The notes under the pieces: generated by a model
What the model was told of the DNA's origin: nothing
Seen by the model: the letters and a program-made list of their open reading frames with translations, nothing else
Database searches by the model: none
Assembly (NCBI RefSeq): GCF_000768695.1
Contig: NZ_AVPL01000001.1
Span: 62,001-126,000, forward strand
DNA from: Knoellia aerolata DSM 18566
Lineage (GTDB): Bacteria > Actinomycetota > Actinomycetes > Actinomycetales > Dermatophilaceae
Direction: 5' to 3'
DNA length: 64,000 bases
Shown here: positions 8,628 to 16,435 of the stretch, piece by piece
Numbering within the stretch: position 1 is the stretch's first letter
Layout of the letters: the number at the start of each line of letters is the position of its first letter
Position numbers and translations under genes: made by a program

Positions 8628-9257
8628 GTGAGCGTCGACGAGCCCGTGCTGCTGCCGATGCCGCGCGTCGGGCCGCTGGGCGAGCACGCCCCGAAGCCGA
8701 TCCGGGTGGTGCTCAACTGGGGACGCCGCTACTCCCTGTGGGTCTTCAACTTCGGCCTCGCCTGCTGCGCGATCGAGTTCATCGCCGCCTCGATGGGACG
8801 GCACGACTTCATCCGGCTCGGGGTCATCCCGTTCGCGCCGGGCCCGCGCCAGGCCGACCTCATGATCGTCTCCGGGACGGTCACCGACAAGATGGCGCCG
8901 GCCATCCGCCGCCTCTACGACCAGATGCCCGAGCCCAAGTACGTCATCTCCTTCGGCGCCTGCTCCAACTCCGGTGGTCCCTACTGGGACTCCTACTCCG
9001 TCACCAAGGGCGTCGACCAGCTCATCCCCGTCGACGTCTACGTCCCCGGCTGCCCGCCCCGCCCCGAAGCCCTGCTGCACGGCATCATCCGGCTGCAGGA
9101 GCAGATCGCCGGTGAGAAGCTGTCGGGCCGCGGGATCGCCGACCGGCTCGGGGGCGCGGGCGCCGGGCACGACACCGGGACGGCCGCGCGCTACACCGCC
9201 CACCGCACCGGGTCGGCCGCCGAGGTCACCCGCGAGCGGGTCAGCAGGCCGCGCTGA
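8628..9257 (+). CDS. nuoB: NADH-quinone oxidoreductase subunit B homologue (N2 cluster subunit)
   Basis: 209 residues. The four ligands for the N2 4Fe-4S cluster are all present: tandem Cys in GLACCAIEF, the Cys of GACSNSGG, and the Cys of [12 protein letters not shown]. NuoB passes electrons to quinone at the interface with NuoD, so it should be functional if a NuoD partner exists. The C-terminus extends about 45 residues past the core and is Arg/Ala-rich. The stop overlaps the ATG of the yrdB-like gene (TGATG). No nuoD follows, in this cluster or elsewhere in the window. Confidence 0.94.
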   Translation: MSVDEPVLLPMPRVGPLGEHAPKPIRVVLNWGRRYSLWVFNFGLACCAIEFIAASMGRHDFIRLGVIPFAPGPRQADLMIVSGTVTDKMAPAIRRLYDQMPEPKYVISFGACSNSGGPYWDSYSVTKGVDQLIPVDVYVPGCPPRPEALLHGIIRLQEQIAGEKLSGRGIADRLGGAGAGHDTGTAARYTAHRTGSAAEVTRERVSRPR

Positions 9258-9604
9258 TGCTCGTCGTCCTCGGCCTGCTCGCGTTCGTCATCGAGTTCGC
9301 CTTCATGGTCGGCGTCTTCCTGCTCGCCTCCGGGGTGGCGGGTGGTGGCGTCGGGGGCGCCATCGCCGGCGTCCTCGCCGTCGTCGTCGTCGCCGCCCTG
9401 TGGGGGCTCTTCGTCGCGCCCAAGGCGCGTCGTCGCATCCCCAGGGTGCCGCGGGCGCTCGCGGCCGGTGGGGCCGTGGGTGTCGTCGGTGCCGGTCTCC
9501 TCGGCCTGGGCCACCAGCGTTTCGGGCTCGTCCTCATCGGCGCGGGGCTCGTCCTCGTCCTCGCCCAGATCGCGCTCGACGACGTCGTCGCACCCTCACG
9601 CTGA
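9257..9604 (+). CDS. YrdB/DUF2568-family small membrane protein
   Basis: 115 residues with four hydrophobic segments. The centre carries ALWGLFVAPKARRRIP, which matches the DUF2568 (YrdB) family of small bacterial membrane proteins of unknown function. The ATG overlaps the nuoB stop by one base, so it is translationally coupled to nuoB although it is not a complex I subunit. It marks the point where the normal nuo order breaks. Confidence 0.75.
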   Translation: MLVVLGLLAFVIEFAFMVGVFLLASGVAGGGVGGAIAGVLAVVVVAALWGLFVAPKARRRIPRVPRALAAGGAVGVVGAGLLGLGHQRFGLVLIGAGLVLVLAQIALDDVVAPSR

Positions 9605-9610
9605 CCGTCA

Positions 9611-9654
9611 GCGTCCGCAACCCTGGTCGGGAACCCGACCACCTTTGCGGACGC
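9611..9654. repeat. 44-bp palindromic repeat, copy A
   Basis: The outer arms GCGTCCGCAA / TTGCGGACGC are perfect. The inner arms TGGTCGGG / CCCGACCA flank a 2-nt centre. A GGCATAC heptamer follows at 9681. It belongs to the same family as copies at 10877, 38080, 41559 and 41622. It lies between yrdB and the SGNH lipase gene and could double as a terminator, but there is no T-run. Confidence 0.85.
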
Positions 9655-9793
9655 AAGGAGGGAGCGCGCCGGGAGCGGACGGCATACGGGTGTCGGGTAT
9701 GGACTTGGCAAAGGCGACGTCCACCGGATGCGGCGGATGCACCGGCGGCCCTAGGTTGCGAGCACCAGCCCTCGCGATCCTTGGGAGACGTCC

Positions 9794-10846
9794 ATGACGA
9801 CAGTTCGAGCGATGAGTGTGGTCGCGGCGTGTGCCGCCGCGACGAGCCTCGTCATCAGCGCAGCACCGGCGCAGGCCGCCACCTCGTACGTCGCCCTGGG
9901 CGACTCGTACTCGTCGGGCACGGGCACGCGCAGCTACCTCAGTGACGGCACGACCTGCCAGCGCTCCGCGCTCGCCTACCCCTCCCTCATCGCGGCGGCC
10001 CAGGGGCTCACGCTGAACTTCCGGGCCTGCTCGGGCGCGACCGTCGCCGACGTCACCACCACCCAGCTCGGTGCGCTCACGTCGTCGACCACCCACGTCA
10101 GCATCTCGGTCGGCGGCAACGACGCCGGGTTCGCCAACGTCCTCACCGAGTGCGCCAAGCCCGCGTGGGCGAGCAACTGCAACGGGGCCATCGACACGGC
10201 GCAGAGCTACATCACCAACGTCCTGCCCGGCCGGCTCGCCACCCTCTACTCGAGCATCCGCAGCAAGGCCCCCAACGCCAAGGTCGTCGTCGTCGGCTAC
10301 CCGCGGATCTTCCAGGGCGAGGACTGCAACGCCTTCACCTGGTTCTCGCCGACCGAGGAGGCCCGGCTCAACCAGATGGCCGACCTCCTCAACGGCAGGA
10401 CGTCAACAGCGGCTGGCGCCAAGGCTTTCGGCTTCGCCAACCCCACGTCACGCTTCATCGGTCACGCGGTGTGCGACGACGTCGAGTGGATCAACGGACT
10501 CTCCAGCCCGATCAGTGAGAGCTACCACCCGAACCGTCCCGGCCACAGCTCGGGCTACGCCCCGGCGGTGAGCACCCCGCTCACCGGGTCCGCCTTCACG
10601 ACCTCGACGGCCACGCTGCAGCGGGCGGCCGCCTCGGCCGACCGCCTCGCGGCCCAGCAGCGGACGTACGCCGCGCGGGACGCGAGCATCGCGCCGGAGC
10701 AGGTCCTCGCCCCGGACCTCGGCTCGCCGCAGGTCAGGGCGGCCGCTGCTCGAGCCGGTGTCGACCTCTCCTCGCAGGCCAGCATCGACCGGGCCGACCG
10801 CGTGTATGCCGCCCGCCAGGCGGCCGAGTACGCCGCGCGCCGCTGA
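9794..10846 (+). CDS. Secreted SGNH/GDSL-type esterase or lipase
   Basis: 350 residues. The signal peptide ends at AQA-AT (about residue 28). Block I is GDSYSSG with the nucleophile at Ser38. Block III is GGND. Block V is SESYHPN with the catalytic His. It resembles the Streptomyces secreted SGNH lipase/phospholipase group, in which paired Cys stabilise the fold (CQRSA, RACSG, ECAKPAWASNC, EDCN, VCDD here). After the catalytic domain come about 85 Ala-rich residues, probably helical. A TAGGTT -10-like element lies at 9753 and a ribosome site (GGGAGA) precedes the ATG. The gene is bracketed by palindromes A and B and interrupts the nuo cluster. Confidence 0.9.
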   Translation: MTTVRAMSVVAACAAATSLVISAAPAQAATSYVALGDSYSSGTGTRSYLSDGTTCQRSALAYPSLIAAAQGLTLNFRACSGATVADVTTTQLGALTSSTTHVSISVGGNDAGFANVLTECAKPAWASNCNGAIDTAQSYITNVLPGRLATLYSSIRSKAPNAKVVVVGYPRIFQGEDCNAFTWFSPTEEARLNQMADLLNGRTSTAAGAKAFGFANPTSRFIGHAVCDDVEWINGLSSPISESYHPNRPGHSSGYAPAVSTPLTGSAFTTSTATLQRAAASADRLAAQQRTYAARDASIAPEQVLAPDLGSPQVRAAAARAGVDLSSQASIDRADRVYAARQAAEYAARR

Positions 10847-10876
10847 CGGGCGTCGTCTCCACCGCTCCACCCCCAG

Positions 10877-10918
10877 CGTCCGCAGAGATGGTCGGGTTCT
10901 CGACCATGTCTGCGGACG
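10877..10918. repeat. Palindromic repeat, copy B
   Basis: Arms CGTCCGCAGAGATGGTCG and CGACCATGTCTGCGGACG pair over 18 bp with one mismatch around the 6-nt loop GGTTCT. It lies 30 bp after the lipase stop, so copies A and B flank that gene. Confidence 0.85.
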
Positions 10919-10947
10919 GTGGCGGGCGCGAGGCGGCCGAGGACACC

Positions 10948-10953
10948 TAGGCT
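10948..10953 (+). promoter_or_regulatory. Leaderless -10 element (TAGGCT)
   Basis: TAGGCT ends 6 nt before an ATG at 10960. That ATG opens only an 11-codon frame, which runs into the membrane-protein gene. Confidence 0.55.
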
Positions 10954-10959
10954 CGCCGC

Positions 10960-10995
10960 ATGAGCGAGGCGGAACCGGTGGGGGCGTCGTGCTGA
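10960..10995 (+). other. 11-codon leaderless mini-ORF, or displaced start of the next gene
   Basis: ATG at 10960 encodes MSEAEPVGASC and stops at 10995, overlapping the GTG (10989) of the membrane protein in another frame. One extra G in the G5 run at 10980-10984 would join the two into a single frame (MSEAEPVGGVVLIALL). So this is either a translated leader peptide coupled to the next gene, or evidence of a one-base deletion. Confidence 0.5.
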
Positions 10996-11399
10996 TCGCC
11001 CTGCTCGTCGCCGCGGCCGTGCATCTGGGCTTCCAGCTGGCCATCACCCTCGTCGCCTATCCAGCCCTGCTGGCGACGTCCGACACCGAATGGCCCGCCG
11101 CGCACGCCGCGCACGGGCGGCGCATAGCCCCGCTGGTCGCCGTGGTCTACGGGGCGCTCGGCGTCACGGTCGTCGGCGCGTTGCTCACGTCCCCCTCTCC
11201 CGCGGTGGTCGTCGCCGCGTCGGCCTGTGCGGTGGCGGTCCTCAGCACGGCGGCGGTGGCCGCACCGACCCACGGCCGGCTCGGCGAGGGCCGCACCGGC
11301 GAGCTCATCCGCCGTCTCACGCTCGCCGACCTCGTCCGCACCGCAGCCGCCGCCGTCGCCGCGGTCGCCGCAGCGGTGGCGGTCGTCAGGGGTGGCTAG
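10989..11399 (+). CDS. Small integral membrane protein of unknown function
   Basis: 136 residues from GTG 10989, with four predicted membrane helices. Recognisable features are few: AVHLGFQLAITLVAYPALL, then HAAHGRRIAPLVAVVYG, then THGRLGEGRTGELIRRL between helices 3 and 4. The overall plan recalls DUF1772-like four-helix proteins, but I cannot place it firmly. It ends 9 bp before nuoC, with the -10 of nuoC overlapping its stop codon. It sits in the break of the nuo cluster, so a complex I link is possible but unproven. Confidence 0.7.
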   Translation: MLIALLVAAAVHLGFQLAITLVAYPALLATSDTEWPAAHAAHGRRIAPLVAVVYGALGVTVVGALLTSPSPAVVVAASACAVAVLSTAAVAAPTHGRLGEGRTGELIRRLTLADLVRTAAAAVAAVAAAVAVVRGG

Positions 11400-11402
11400 G
11401 CT
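11397..11402 (+). promoter_or_regulatory. Leaderless -10 element of nuoC (TAGGCT)
   Basis: TAGGCT overlaps the stop (TAG) of the membrane-protein gene and ends 6 nt before the nuoC GTG at 11409. It has the same sequence and nearly the same spacing as the elements at 10948 and 12140. Confidence 0.55.
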
Positions 11403-11408
11403 GCGCGG

Positions 11409-11957
11409 GTGAGCACCGACGAGCTGCGTGGGGTCGCCCCGGACGACTGGCACGACGCCGTCGCCGCCGCCCGCGCGCAGCGCTTCACCTTCTTCGACTG
11501 GCTCAGCGCGGTCGACCGCACCTACGACGAGGCGGCACCCGGCTACGACGTCGTCCTCCGGGTGCTCGCGTTCCCGCGCCTCGACCCGGTCGTGGGCGAG
11601 GAGATCACGCACTTCCGCGGCCTGCGGCTCACCACCCGGGTCCCGGAGGGCGTCGCCCTCGCGTCCGTCACCGACGTGTATGCCGGCGCCGCCTGGCACG
11701 AGCGCGAGACGCACGAGATGTTCGGGGTCGAGTTCGCCGGCTTCGACGACGGGTCGGGCCTGGGCCTGCGCCCGCTGCTCCTCCCCGACGGCTTCGAGGG
11801 CACACCGCTGCGCAAGTCGTTCGTCCTCGCCGCCCGCGCGTCCAAGCAGTGGCCCGGCGGCAAGGAGCCGGGCGAGGGCCACGACTCCGCGAAGTCCCCG
11901 TCGCGGCGGCGCGTCCAGGCGCCCGGTGTCCCCGGGCCCGACTGGGGCCCTCGCTGA
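11409..11957 (+). CDS. nuoC: NADH-quinone oxidoreductase subunit C homologue
   Basis: 182 residues. The 30-kDa subunit signature is present: FFDWLSAVDRTYD, then YAGAAWHERETHEMFGVEF, then LRPLLLPDGFEGTPLRKSF. NuoC forms part of the peripheral arm alongside NuoD, NuoB and NuoI. The Lys/Arg-rich tail of about 30 residues (SPSRRRVQAPG) is an extension. In most clusters nuoD follows directly or is fused to nuoC. Here the gene ends and 195 bp later nuoH begins. Confidence 0.92.
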   Translation: MSTDELRGVAPDDWHDAVAAARAQRFTFFDWLSAVDRTYDEAAPGYDVVLRVLAFPRLDPVVGEEITHFRGLRLTTRVPEGVALASVTDVYAGAAWHERETHEMFGVEFAGFDDGSGLGLRPLLLPDGFEGTPLRKSFVLAARASKQWPGGKEPGEGHDSAKSPSRRRVQAPGVPGPDWGPR

Positions 11958-12152
11958 CGCGGCGCCGCGAACGAGCGGACTCGTGTCGCCGTCACGATGT
12001 ACGACGCCCGGAGCGAGGCCTCGACGGTGATCAGGCCGGTGAGCAGGCGGTCGACAGTCCGCGTGGTTGAGCCGTTCTGACCGGGGATGGGCGAAATGCC
12101 GCTGTCGCTCGGTGCCCACCACGCAGTGCCGTCGCCAACTAGGCTGCGCACG
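11958..12152 (+). other. nuoC-nuoH gap where nuoD is expected
   Basis: 195 bp without a convincing gene. The longest forward frame starting with ATG (11997) gives 27 codons unrelated to NuoD. Reverse frames are shadows. A TAGGCT promoter for nuoH lies at its end. No recognisable remnant of nuoD (usually about 1.2 kb) is present. Confidence 0.8.
12140..12145 (+). promoter_or_regulatory. Leaderless -10 element of nuoH (TAGGCT)
   Basis: TAGGCT ends 7 nt before ATG 12153. It decides the start against the in-frame ATG at 12087, whose extra 22 residues look non-coding. Confidence 0.55.
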
Positions 12153-13109
12153 ATGAGCGCGCTCGAGGTGGTCGTGAGGTCAGTGGCCGTGCTGGCCGCC
12201 TTTCTCGTGCTCCCACTGCTCGTCGGCCAGACCGAGCACAAGGTCATGGCCCACATGCAGGGACGACTCGGACCGATGTATGCCGGTGGGTTCCACGGGT
12301 GGGCCCAGCTCGTCGCCGACGGCGTGAAGTTCGCGCAGAAGGAGGACATCACCCCGCGCGCCGCCGACCGGACGATCTTCCGGATCGCCCCGTTCGTGGC
12401 CCTGGTGCCCTACCTCCTGGCCATGGCGGCGCTCCCGCTGCACGAGGGCGTGGCGGCCGTCGAGGTTCCGGCCAGCGCCGTCCTCCTCCTCGCTGCGACG
12501 AGCGTCGGCGCCCTCGGCACGCTCATGGCCGGCTGGGCGAGCGCCAACAAGTACGCCCTCCTCGGTGCGTTGCGCTCCGCCGCCCAGCTCGTCTCCTACG
12601 AGCTGCCGCTCGTCCTCTCCGTCGCGTCGGCCTGCCTCGCGGCCGGCACGCTCAGCCTCGCCGGGGTCGTCGAGGCGTGGTCGCCGTGGTGGCTCGTCTG
12701 GCAGCTCCCGGGCGCCGTCGTCTTCCTCGTCGCCGCCCTGGCCGAGCTGCAGCGGCCGCCGTTCGACATGCCCATCGCCGACGCCGAGCTCGTCATGGGG
12801 CCGTGGACCGAGTACACCGGGCTGCGGTTCGCGTTCTTCCTCCTCGCCGAGTACGCGGGGATCGTCGTCTTCTCGCTCCTCTTCGCGGTCCTCTTCCTCG
12901 GCGGCTGGCGTGGCCCGTTCAGTGACGAGCTCGGCTGGTTGTGGACCCTCCTCAAGGGCCTCGTCGTCGCCGTGCTCGTCATCTGGTTCCGCGTCGCCTG
13001 GCCGCGCATGCGCGAGGACCAGCTGCAGCGCCTCGCCTGGCTCGTGCTCCTGCCCGTCGCCCTGGCCCAGCTGGCCCTCACCGGAATAGGAGTGGTGGTG
13101 ACGCGATGA
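12153..13109 (+). CDS. nuoH: NADH-quinone oxidoreductase subunit H homologue
   Basis: 318 residues with about eight helices. Conserved NuoH features are [37 protein letters not shown], then [17 protein letters not shown] and [39 protein letters not shown]. The subunit lines the quinone-binding channel and couples it to the proton-pumping arm. The stop overlaps nuoI (ATGA), beginning an unbroken, translationally coupled block from H to N. Confidence 0.95.
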   Translation: MSALEVVVRSVAVLAAFLVLPLLVGQTEHKVMAHMQGRLGPMYAGGFHGWAQLVADGVKFAQKEDITPRAADRTIFRIAPFVALVPYLLAMAALPLHEGVAAVEVPASAVLLLAATSVGALGTLMAGWASANKYALLGALRSAAQLVSYELPLVLSVASACLAAGTLSLAGVVEAWSPWWLVWQLPGAVVFLVAALAELQRPPFDMPIADAELVMGPWTEYTGLRFAFFLLAEYAGIVVFSLLFAVLFLGGWRGPFSDELGWLWTLLKGLVVAVLVIWFRVAWPRMREDQLQRLAWLVLLPVALAQLALTGIGVVVTR

Positions 13110-13735
13110 ACGCCCCGACCGACCACGGCCACGAGCACGGCCACGACCACGGTCATGACCACCGCGGCGGCAAGCCCGGCGCCAAGGGCATGCTGCCCGG
13201 CATACTCAAGGGCCTGGCGACGACGGCGAAGACCGCCACGCGCAGGGCCCACACCCGCGAGTACCCCGACGTCGCCCCCGAGCTCCCGCCGCGCAGCCGC
13301 GGTGTCATCGCGCTGCTGGAGGAGAACTGCACGAGCTGCATGCTCTGCGCCCGCGAGTGCCCGGACTGGTGCATCTACATCGACTCGCACAAGGAGACGA
13401 TCCCCGCAACCACCGAGGGCGGACGCGACCGGCAGCGCAACGTCCTCGACGACTTCTCGATCGACTTCTCGCTGTGCATGTACTGCGGGATCTGCATCGA
13501 GGTCTGCCCGTTCGACGCGCTCTTCTGGAGTCCGCAGTTCGAGTACGCAGAGACCGACATCCGCGACCTCCTCCACGACAAGGAACGGCTCGGCGGCTGG
13601 ATGGACACGGTGCCGCCACCACCGGCCCTGGACGAGCGGTCGGCCGAGCCGGCCGAGGTCGCCGCGGTCAACAAGCCGGCCCGGGCGCCGCGGGGCGCGG
13701 GGACGACGGGGACGTCCGGGGCCTCAGGAGCATGA
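13106..13735 (+). CDS. nuoI: NADH-quinone oxidoreductase subunit I homologue with His-rich N-terminus
   Basis: 209 residues. Two 4Fe-4S motifs are intact ([12 protein letters not shown] and [12 protein letters not shown]), giving clusters N6a and N6b that lead electrons to N2. The first 20 residues are a His-rich tract, [13 protein letters not shown], which is unusual for NuoI and could bind Zn or Ni. The C-terminus is a flexible Ala/Gly/Pro tail of about 45 residues. In complexes lacking NuoEFG, NuoI is the likely docking point for ferredoxin. That is established for the related photosynthetic NDH-1 and inferred here. Confidence 0.95.
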   Translation: MNAPTDHGHEHGHDHGHDHRGGKPGAKGMLPGILKGLATTAKTATRRAHTREYPDVAPELPPRSRGVIALLEENCTSCMLCARECPDWCIYIDSHKETIPATTEGGRDRQRNVLDDFSIDFSLCMYCGICIEVCPFDALFWSPQFEYAETDIRDLLHDKERLGGWMDTVPPPPALDERSAEPAEVAAVNKPARAPRGAGTTGTSGASGA

Positions 13736-14238
13736 CCTCTCTCGACCTGGCGTTCGCCGCGTGCGGTCTGCTGGCGGTCGTCGCCGGCCTGCTCGCCGTG
13801 ACGACACGGCAGGTCGTGCACGCCGCCCTCTGGCTCGTCGTCGCACTGCTCGGAGTGGCCGGGTGCCTGCTCGTCCTCGGGCACGAGCTCGTCGCCCTCG
13901 TGCTCGTGCTCGTCTACGTGGGGGCCGTCGTCGTGCTCGTCCTCTTCGCGCTCATGCTGACCCGGGCGCCGATCGGGCCGGACCTGGCCCACGCCGCGCC
14001 CGTCTGGCGGCAGGCCGCCGCGGCCGTGGCGGGGGCGGCGACGACGGCGCTGCTGCTCGCGGCCCTCGTGCCGGTGGCGGGGTCGGCCGTGGAGCGGCGC
14101 GAGATCTCCAACCAGGCTGTCGCGACCGAGCTCTTCGGGACATGGGTGTGGCCGTTCGAGGCGCTCTCGGTGCTGCTGCTCGCGGCCCTCATCGCCGCGC
14201 TCGCGATCTCCCGGGGACGCGCGGGGGAGGACACGTGA
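13732..14238 (+). CDS. nuoJ: NADH-quinone oxidoreductase subunit J homologue
   Basis: 168 residues with five helices. The conserved segment [23 protein letters not shown] contains the third helix, whose pi-bulge changes shape during turnover in complex I. The ATG overlaps the nuoI stop, and the stop overlaps the nuoK GTG (GTGA). Confidence 0.93.
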   Translation: MTSLDLAFAACGLLAVVAGLLAVTTRQVVHAALWLVVALLGVAGCLLVLGHELVALVLVLVYVGAVVVLVLFALMLTRAPIGPDLAHAAPVWRQAAAAVAGAATTALLLAALVPVAGSAVERREISNQAVATELFGTWVWPFEALSVLLLAALIAALAISRGRAGEDT

Positions 14239-14531
14239 TCCACCTCCTCGGGCCCTACGTCGTTGCCGCCCTGCTCGTCGGCCTCGGTGTCATGGGTGTG
14301 CTCGCCCGCCGCAACGCGGTCCTCGTGCTCGTCGGCGTCGAGCTGATCCTCTCGGGCTCGCTCGTCCTGCTCGTCGCGGCCGGCGCGACGGCGCCCTCAC
14401 GCTGGGAGGCGTCGAGCGTCCTGCCGCTCTTCGTCATCACGATCGCGGCAGCCGAGGTCGTCGTCGCCCTCGCCGTCATCCTCACGGCCTTCCGCCACCG
14501 CGGCTCCATCGACATGGACGAGGCGCTGTGA
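14235..14531 (+). CDS. nuoK: NADH-quinone oxidoreductase subunit K homologue
   Basis: 98 residues with three helices, standard for NuoK. The two conserved membrane Glu are visible in VLVGVELILSGS (helix 2) and ITIAAAEVVVALAVI (helix 3); both belong to the proton path. GTG start overlaps the nuoJ stop. The stop overlaps the nuoL GTG. Confidence 0.94.
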   Translation: MIHLLGPYVVAALLVGLGVMGVLARRNAVLVLVGVELILSGSLVLLVAAGATAPSRWEASSVLPLFVITIAAAEVVVALAVILTAFRHRGSIDMDEAL

Positions 14532-16435
14532 GCGCGCTCCAGGTCTCGTACCTCCTCGTGCTCGTCCCCGCCCTCGCCGCCGTCGCGACCCTGGCGCTGC
14601 GACGGTGGCAGGGACCGGCGACGCTCGTCTCGGTCGGCGCCGCGCTCGTCTCGCTCCTGCTGGCGGTCGTCGGGCTCGTCGTGGCCCCGGTGCGCGGCAC
14701 CGACCTCGTCCCCCTGCGCGGCTCGTACGCCGTCGGCGGGCTCGACCTCCCGCTCCAGCTGGGTGCCGGACCAGCGACCGCCGCGGTGGCCGCGGTCGTG
14801 GCCCTCGTCGCCGCGGCCGTGCTCGTCTTCACCCGCTGGTACCTCGCCGCCGACGACCGCCTCGCGGTTTTCGCCGCCACGGTCAGCCTCTTCACCGCCG
14901 CGATGATGCTCGTCGTCCACTCCCGCGACCTCGTCCTCACCGTCGTCGGGTGGGAGGTCATGGGCTGGTGCTCCTACCTCCTCATCGGGCACTGGTCGCG
15001 CAAGGAGTCGGCCCGGCGGGCGGCGCTCAAGGCCTTCCTCGTCACCCGCGTCGCCGACATCGGCTTCGTTCTGGGGGTCGTCGGCCTGTGTGCCGGTGCC
15101 GGCTCCACGGGGCTCGACACCGTCGTCGCCGCCTGGACCTCCGACGAGGCACCCGGCTCGCCCGCGCTGCGCTCGACCCTGCTCGTGCTCGTCGTCATCG
15201 GGGTGCTCGGCAAGTCGGCCCAGTTCCCCTTCCAGGACTGGCTGCCCGACGCCATGGAGGGCCCGACGCCGGCCTCGGCGCTCATCCACGCCGCGACGAT
15301 GGTCGCCGCCGGGACCGTCGTCCTCGCCCAGCTGTTCGAGGTCCTCGTGCTCGCCGACGGCGCCCGCTGGGTGCTCGGCCTCGCGACGGCGGTGACGATG
15401 GTCGGGGCCGCGGTCCTCGCGCTCGGCCAGTCCGACCTCAAGCGGCTGCTCGCGTGGTCGACGGTGAGCCAGGTCGCGATCATGCTCTCCGCGCTCGCGA
15501 CGACCACCCGGGACGTCGGCCCCGACCCCGCGCTGTTCCACCTCTGGTCGCACGCGATCTTCAAGTCGCTGCTCTTCCTCACCATCGGCTGGCTGTCGGT
15601 CATCGCCGGCTCGACGCTCGCGAGCGCCCTGCGCGGCGCGGGACACGGACACCCGCTCGCCCGGGTCGCGTGGCTCTTCGGCCTCCTCGCCCTCGCCGGT
15701 GCGCCCTTCGTCGTCGGCGGCCTGTCCAAGGAGCACGTCGTCGTCACGGCCTACGAGGGAGCGGCCAGCGCCGGCGGCCCCGGGGTCGTCGTCCTCGCCG
15801 CCCTCCTCGTCACCGTGGTCCTCACCGCCGCGTACGCCGTCCGCGCCCACCTCGTCGTCTCCGCCCCCGTGCCCAACTCGCCAATTCCCCCGTTGGGTCC
15901 GGACACGCCGGGGCCGAACGGGGGAATTGGCGAGAAAAGCACGGGACACGCCGGTATGCCGTCGGCCCCCGTGCTCGCGTCGCTCGCCGTGCTCACCGTG
16001 CTCACCGTCGTCGGGGGGCTCGTGCTGCTCACCGGGCTGTTCGACGTCCACGGTGCATCGGTGTGGTGGATGGTGCTGACGACCCTGCTCATCGTCATCG
16101 GCGGGGGGCTCGCCTGGCTCGCCCGCGGCTCCGGTGACCCGCGTGACCAGTTCGTCCGCACGCCCCGTCACCGGGCGCTGGCCGACTCCGGCTTCGGTGC
16201 CGACACGGCATACCGGGCCCTCGTGGCGCGGCCGGTGCTGGGACTGGCGCGGGTCGTCGCATTCCTCGACCGCGAGGTCGTCGACGGCTACGTGCGGGGG
16301 GCGGCAGCGTCGGCCGGTGTCGCGGGGTGGCTCGCCGAACGCGGTCACCGCCGCGAGTCGCCCTCTGCCGGACTCGGCCTCCTCGCCCTCGGACTGCTCG
16401 TCGCGGCCGGGACGGCGGTGCTCACATGGCGCTGA
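14528..16435 (+). CDS. nuoL: NADH-quinone oxidoreductase subunit L homologue carrying an in-frame palindrome
   Basis: 635 residues, an antiporter-like distal pump subunit. Conserved parts are VVGWEVMGWCSYLLIGHW (with the functional Glu), KSAQFPFQDWLPDAMEGPTPASALIHAATMV, and SDLKRLLAWSTVSQ. The C-terminal region includes the stretch that forms the lateral helix in NuoL (RTPRHRALADSGFGADTAYRAL). Residues about 450-470 are encoded by a near-perfect DNA palindrome (15877-15934) and form a Pro/Gly-rich loop, NSPIPPLGPDTPGPNGGIGE, between two helices. The end overlaps nuoM by 10 nt. Confidence 0.94.
   Translation: MSALQVSYLLVLVPALAAVATLALRRWQGPATLVSVGAALVSLLLAVVGLVVAPVRGTDLVPLRGSYAVGGLDLPLQLGAGPATAAVAAVVALVAAAVLVFTRWYLAADDRLAVFAATVSLFTAAMMLVVHSRDLVLTVVGWEVMGWCSYLLIGHWSRKESARRAALKAFLVTRVADIGFVLGVVGLCAGAGSTGLDTVVAAWTSDEAPGSPALRSTLLVLVVIGVLGKSAQFPFQDWLPDAMEGPTPASALIHAATMVAAGTVVLAQLFEVLVLADGARWVLGLATAVTMVGAAVLALGQSDLKRLLAWSTVSQVAIMLSALATTTRDVGPDPALFHLWSHAIFKSLLFLTIGWLSVIAGSTLASALRGAGHGHPLARVAWLFGLLALAGAPFVVGGLSKEHVVVTAYEGAASAGGPGVVVLAALLVTVVLTAAYAVRAHLVVSAPVPNSPIPPLGPDTPGPNGGIGEKSTGHAGMPSAPVLASLAVLTVLTVVGGLVLLTGLFDVHGASVWWMVLTTLLIVIGGGLAWLARGSGDPRDQFVRTPRHRALADSGFGADTAYRALVARPVLGLARVVAFLDREVVDGYVRGAAASAGVAGWLAERGHRRESPSAGLGLLALGLLVAAGTAVLTWR
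15877..15934. repeat. Long palindrome inside the nuoL coding sequence
   Basis: Arms CTCGCCAATTCCCCCGTT (15877-15894) and its exact complement (15917-15934) are 18 bp and perfect. The 22-bp centre is partly self-complementary too (GGTCCGG / CCGGGGCC). It is more AT-rich than its surroundings (AATTCC) and is translated in frame. A GTATGCC heptamer follows at about 15953, as it does near several intergenic palindromes. Confidence 0.85.

Noticed and set aside
11958-12152. A nuoD fragment in the nuoC-nuoH gap
   Set aside because: Neither strand gives any NuoD-like segment; 195 bp is far too short and the longest ATG frame is 27 codons.
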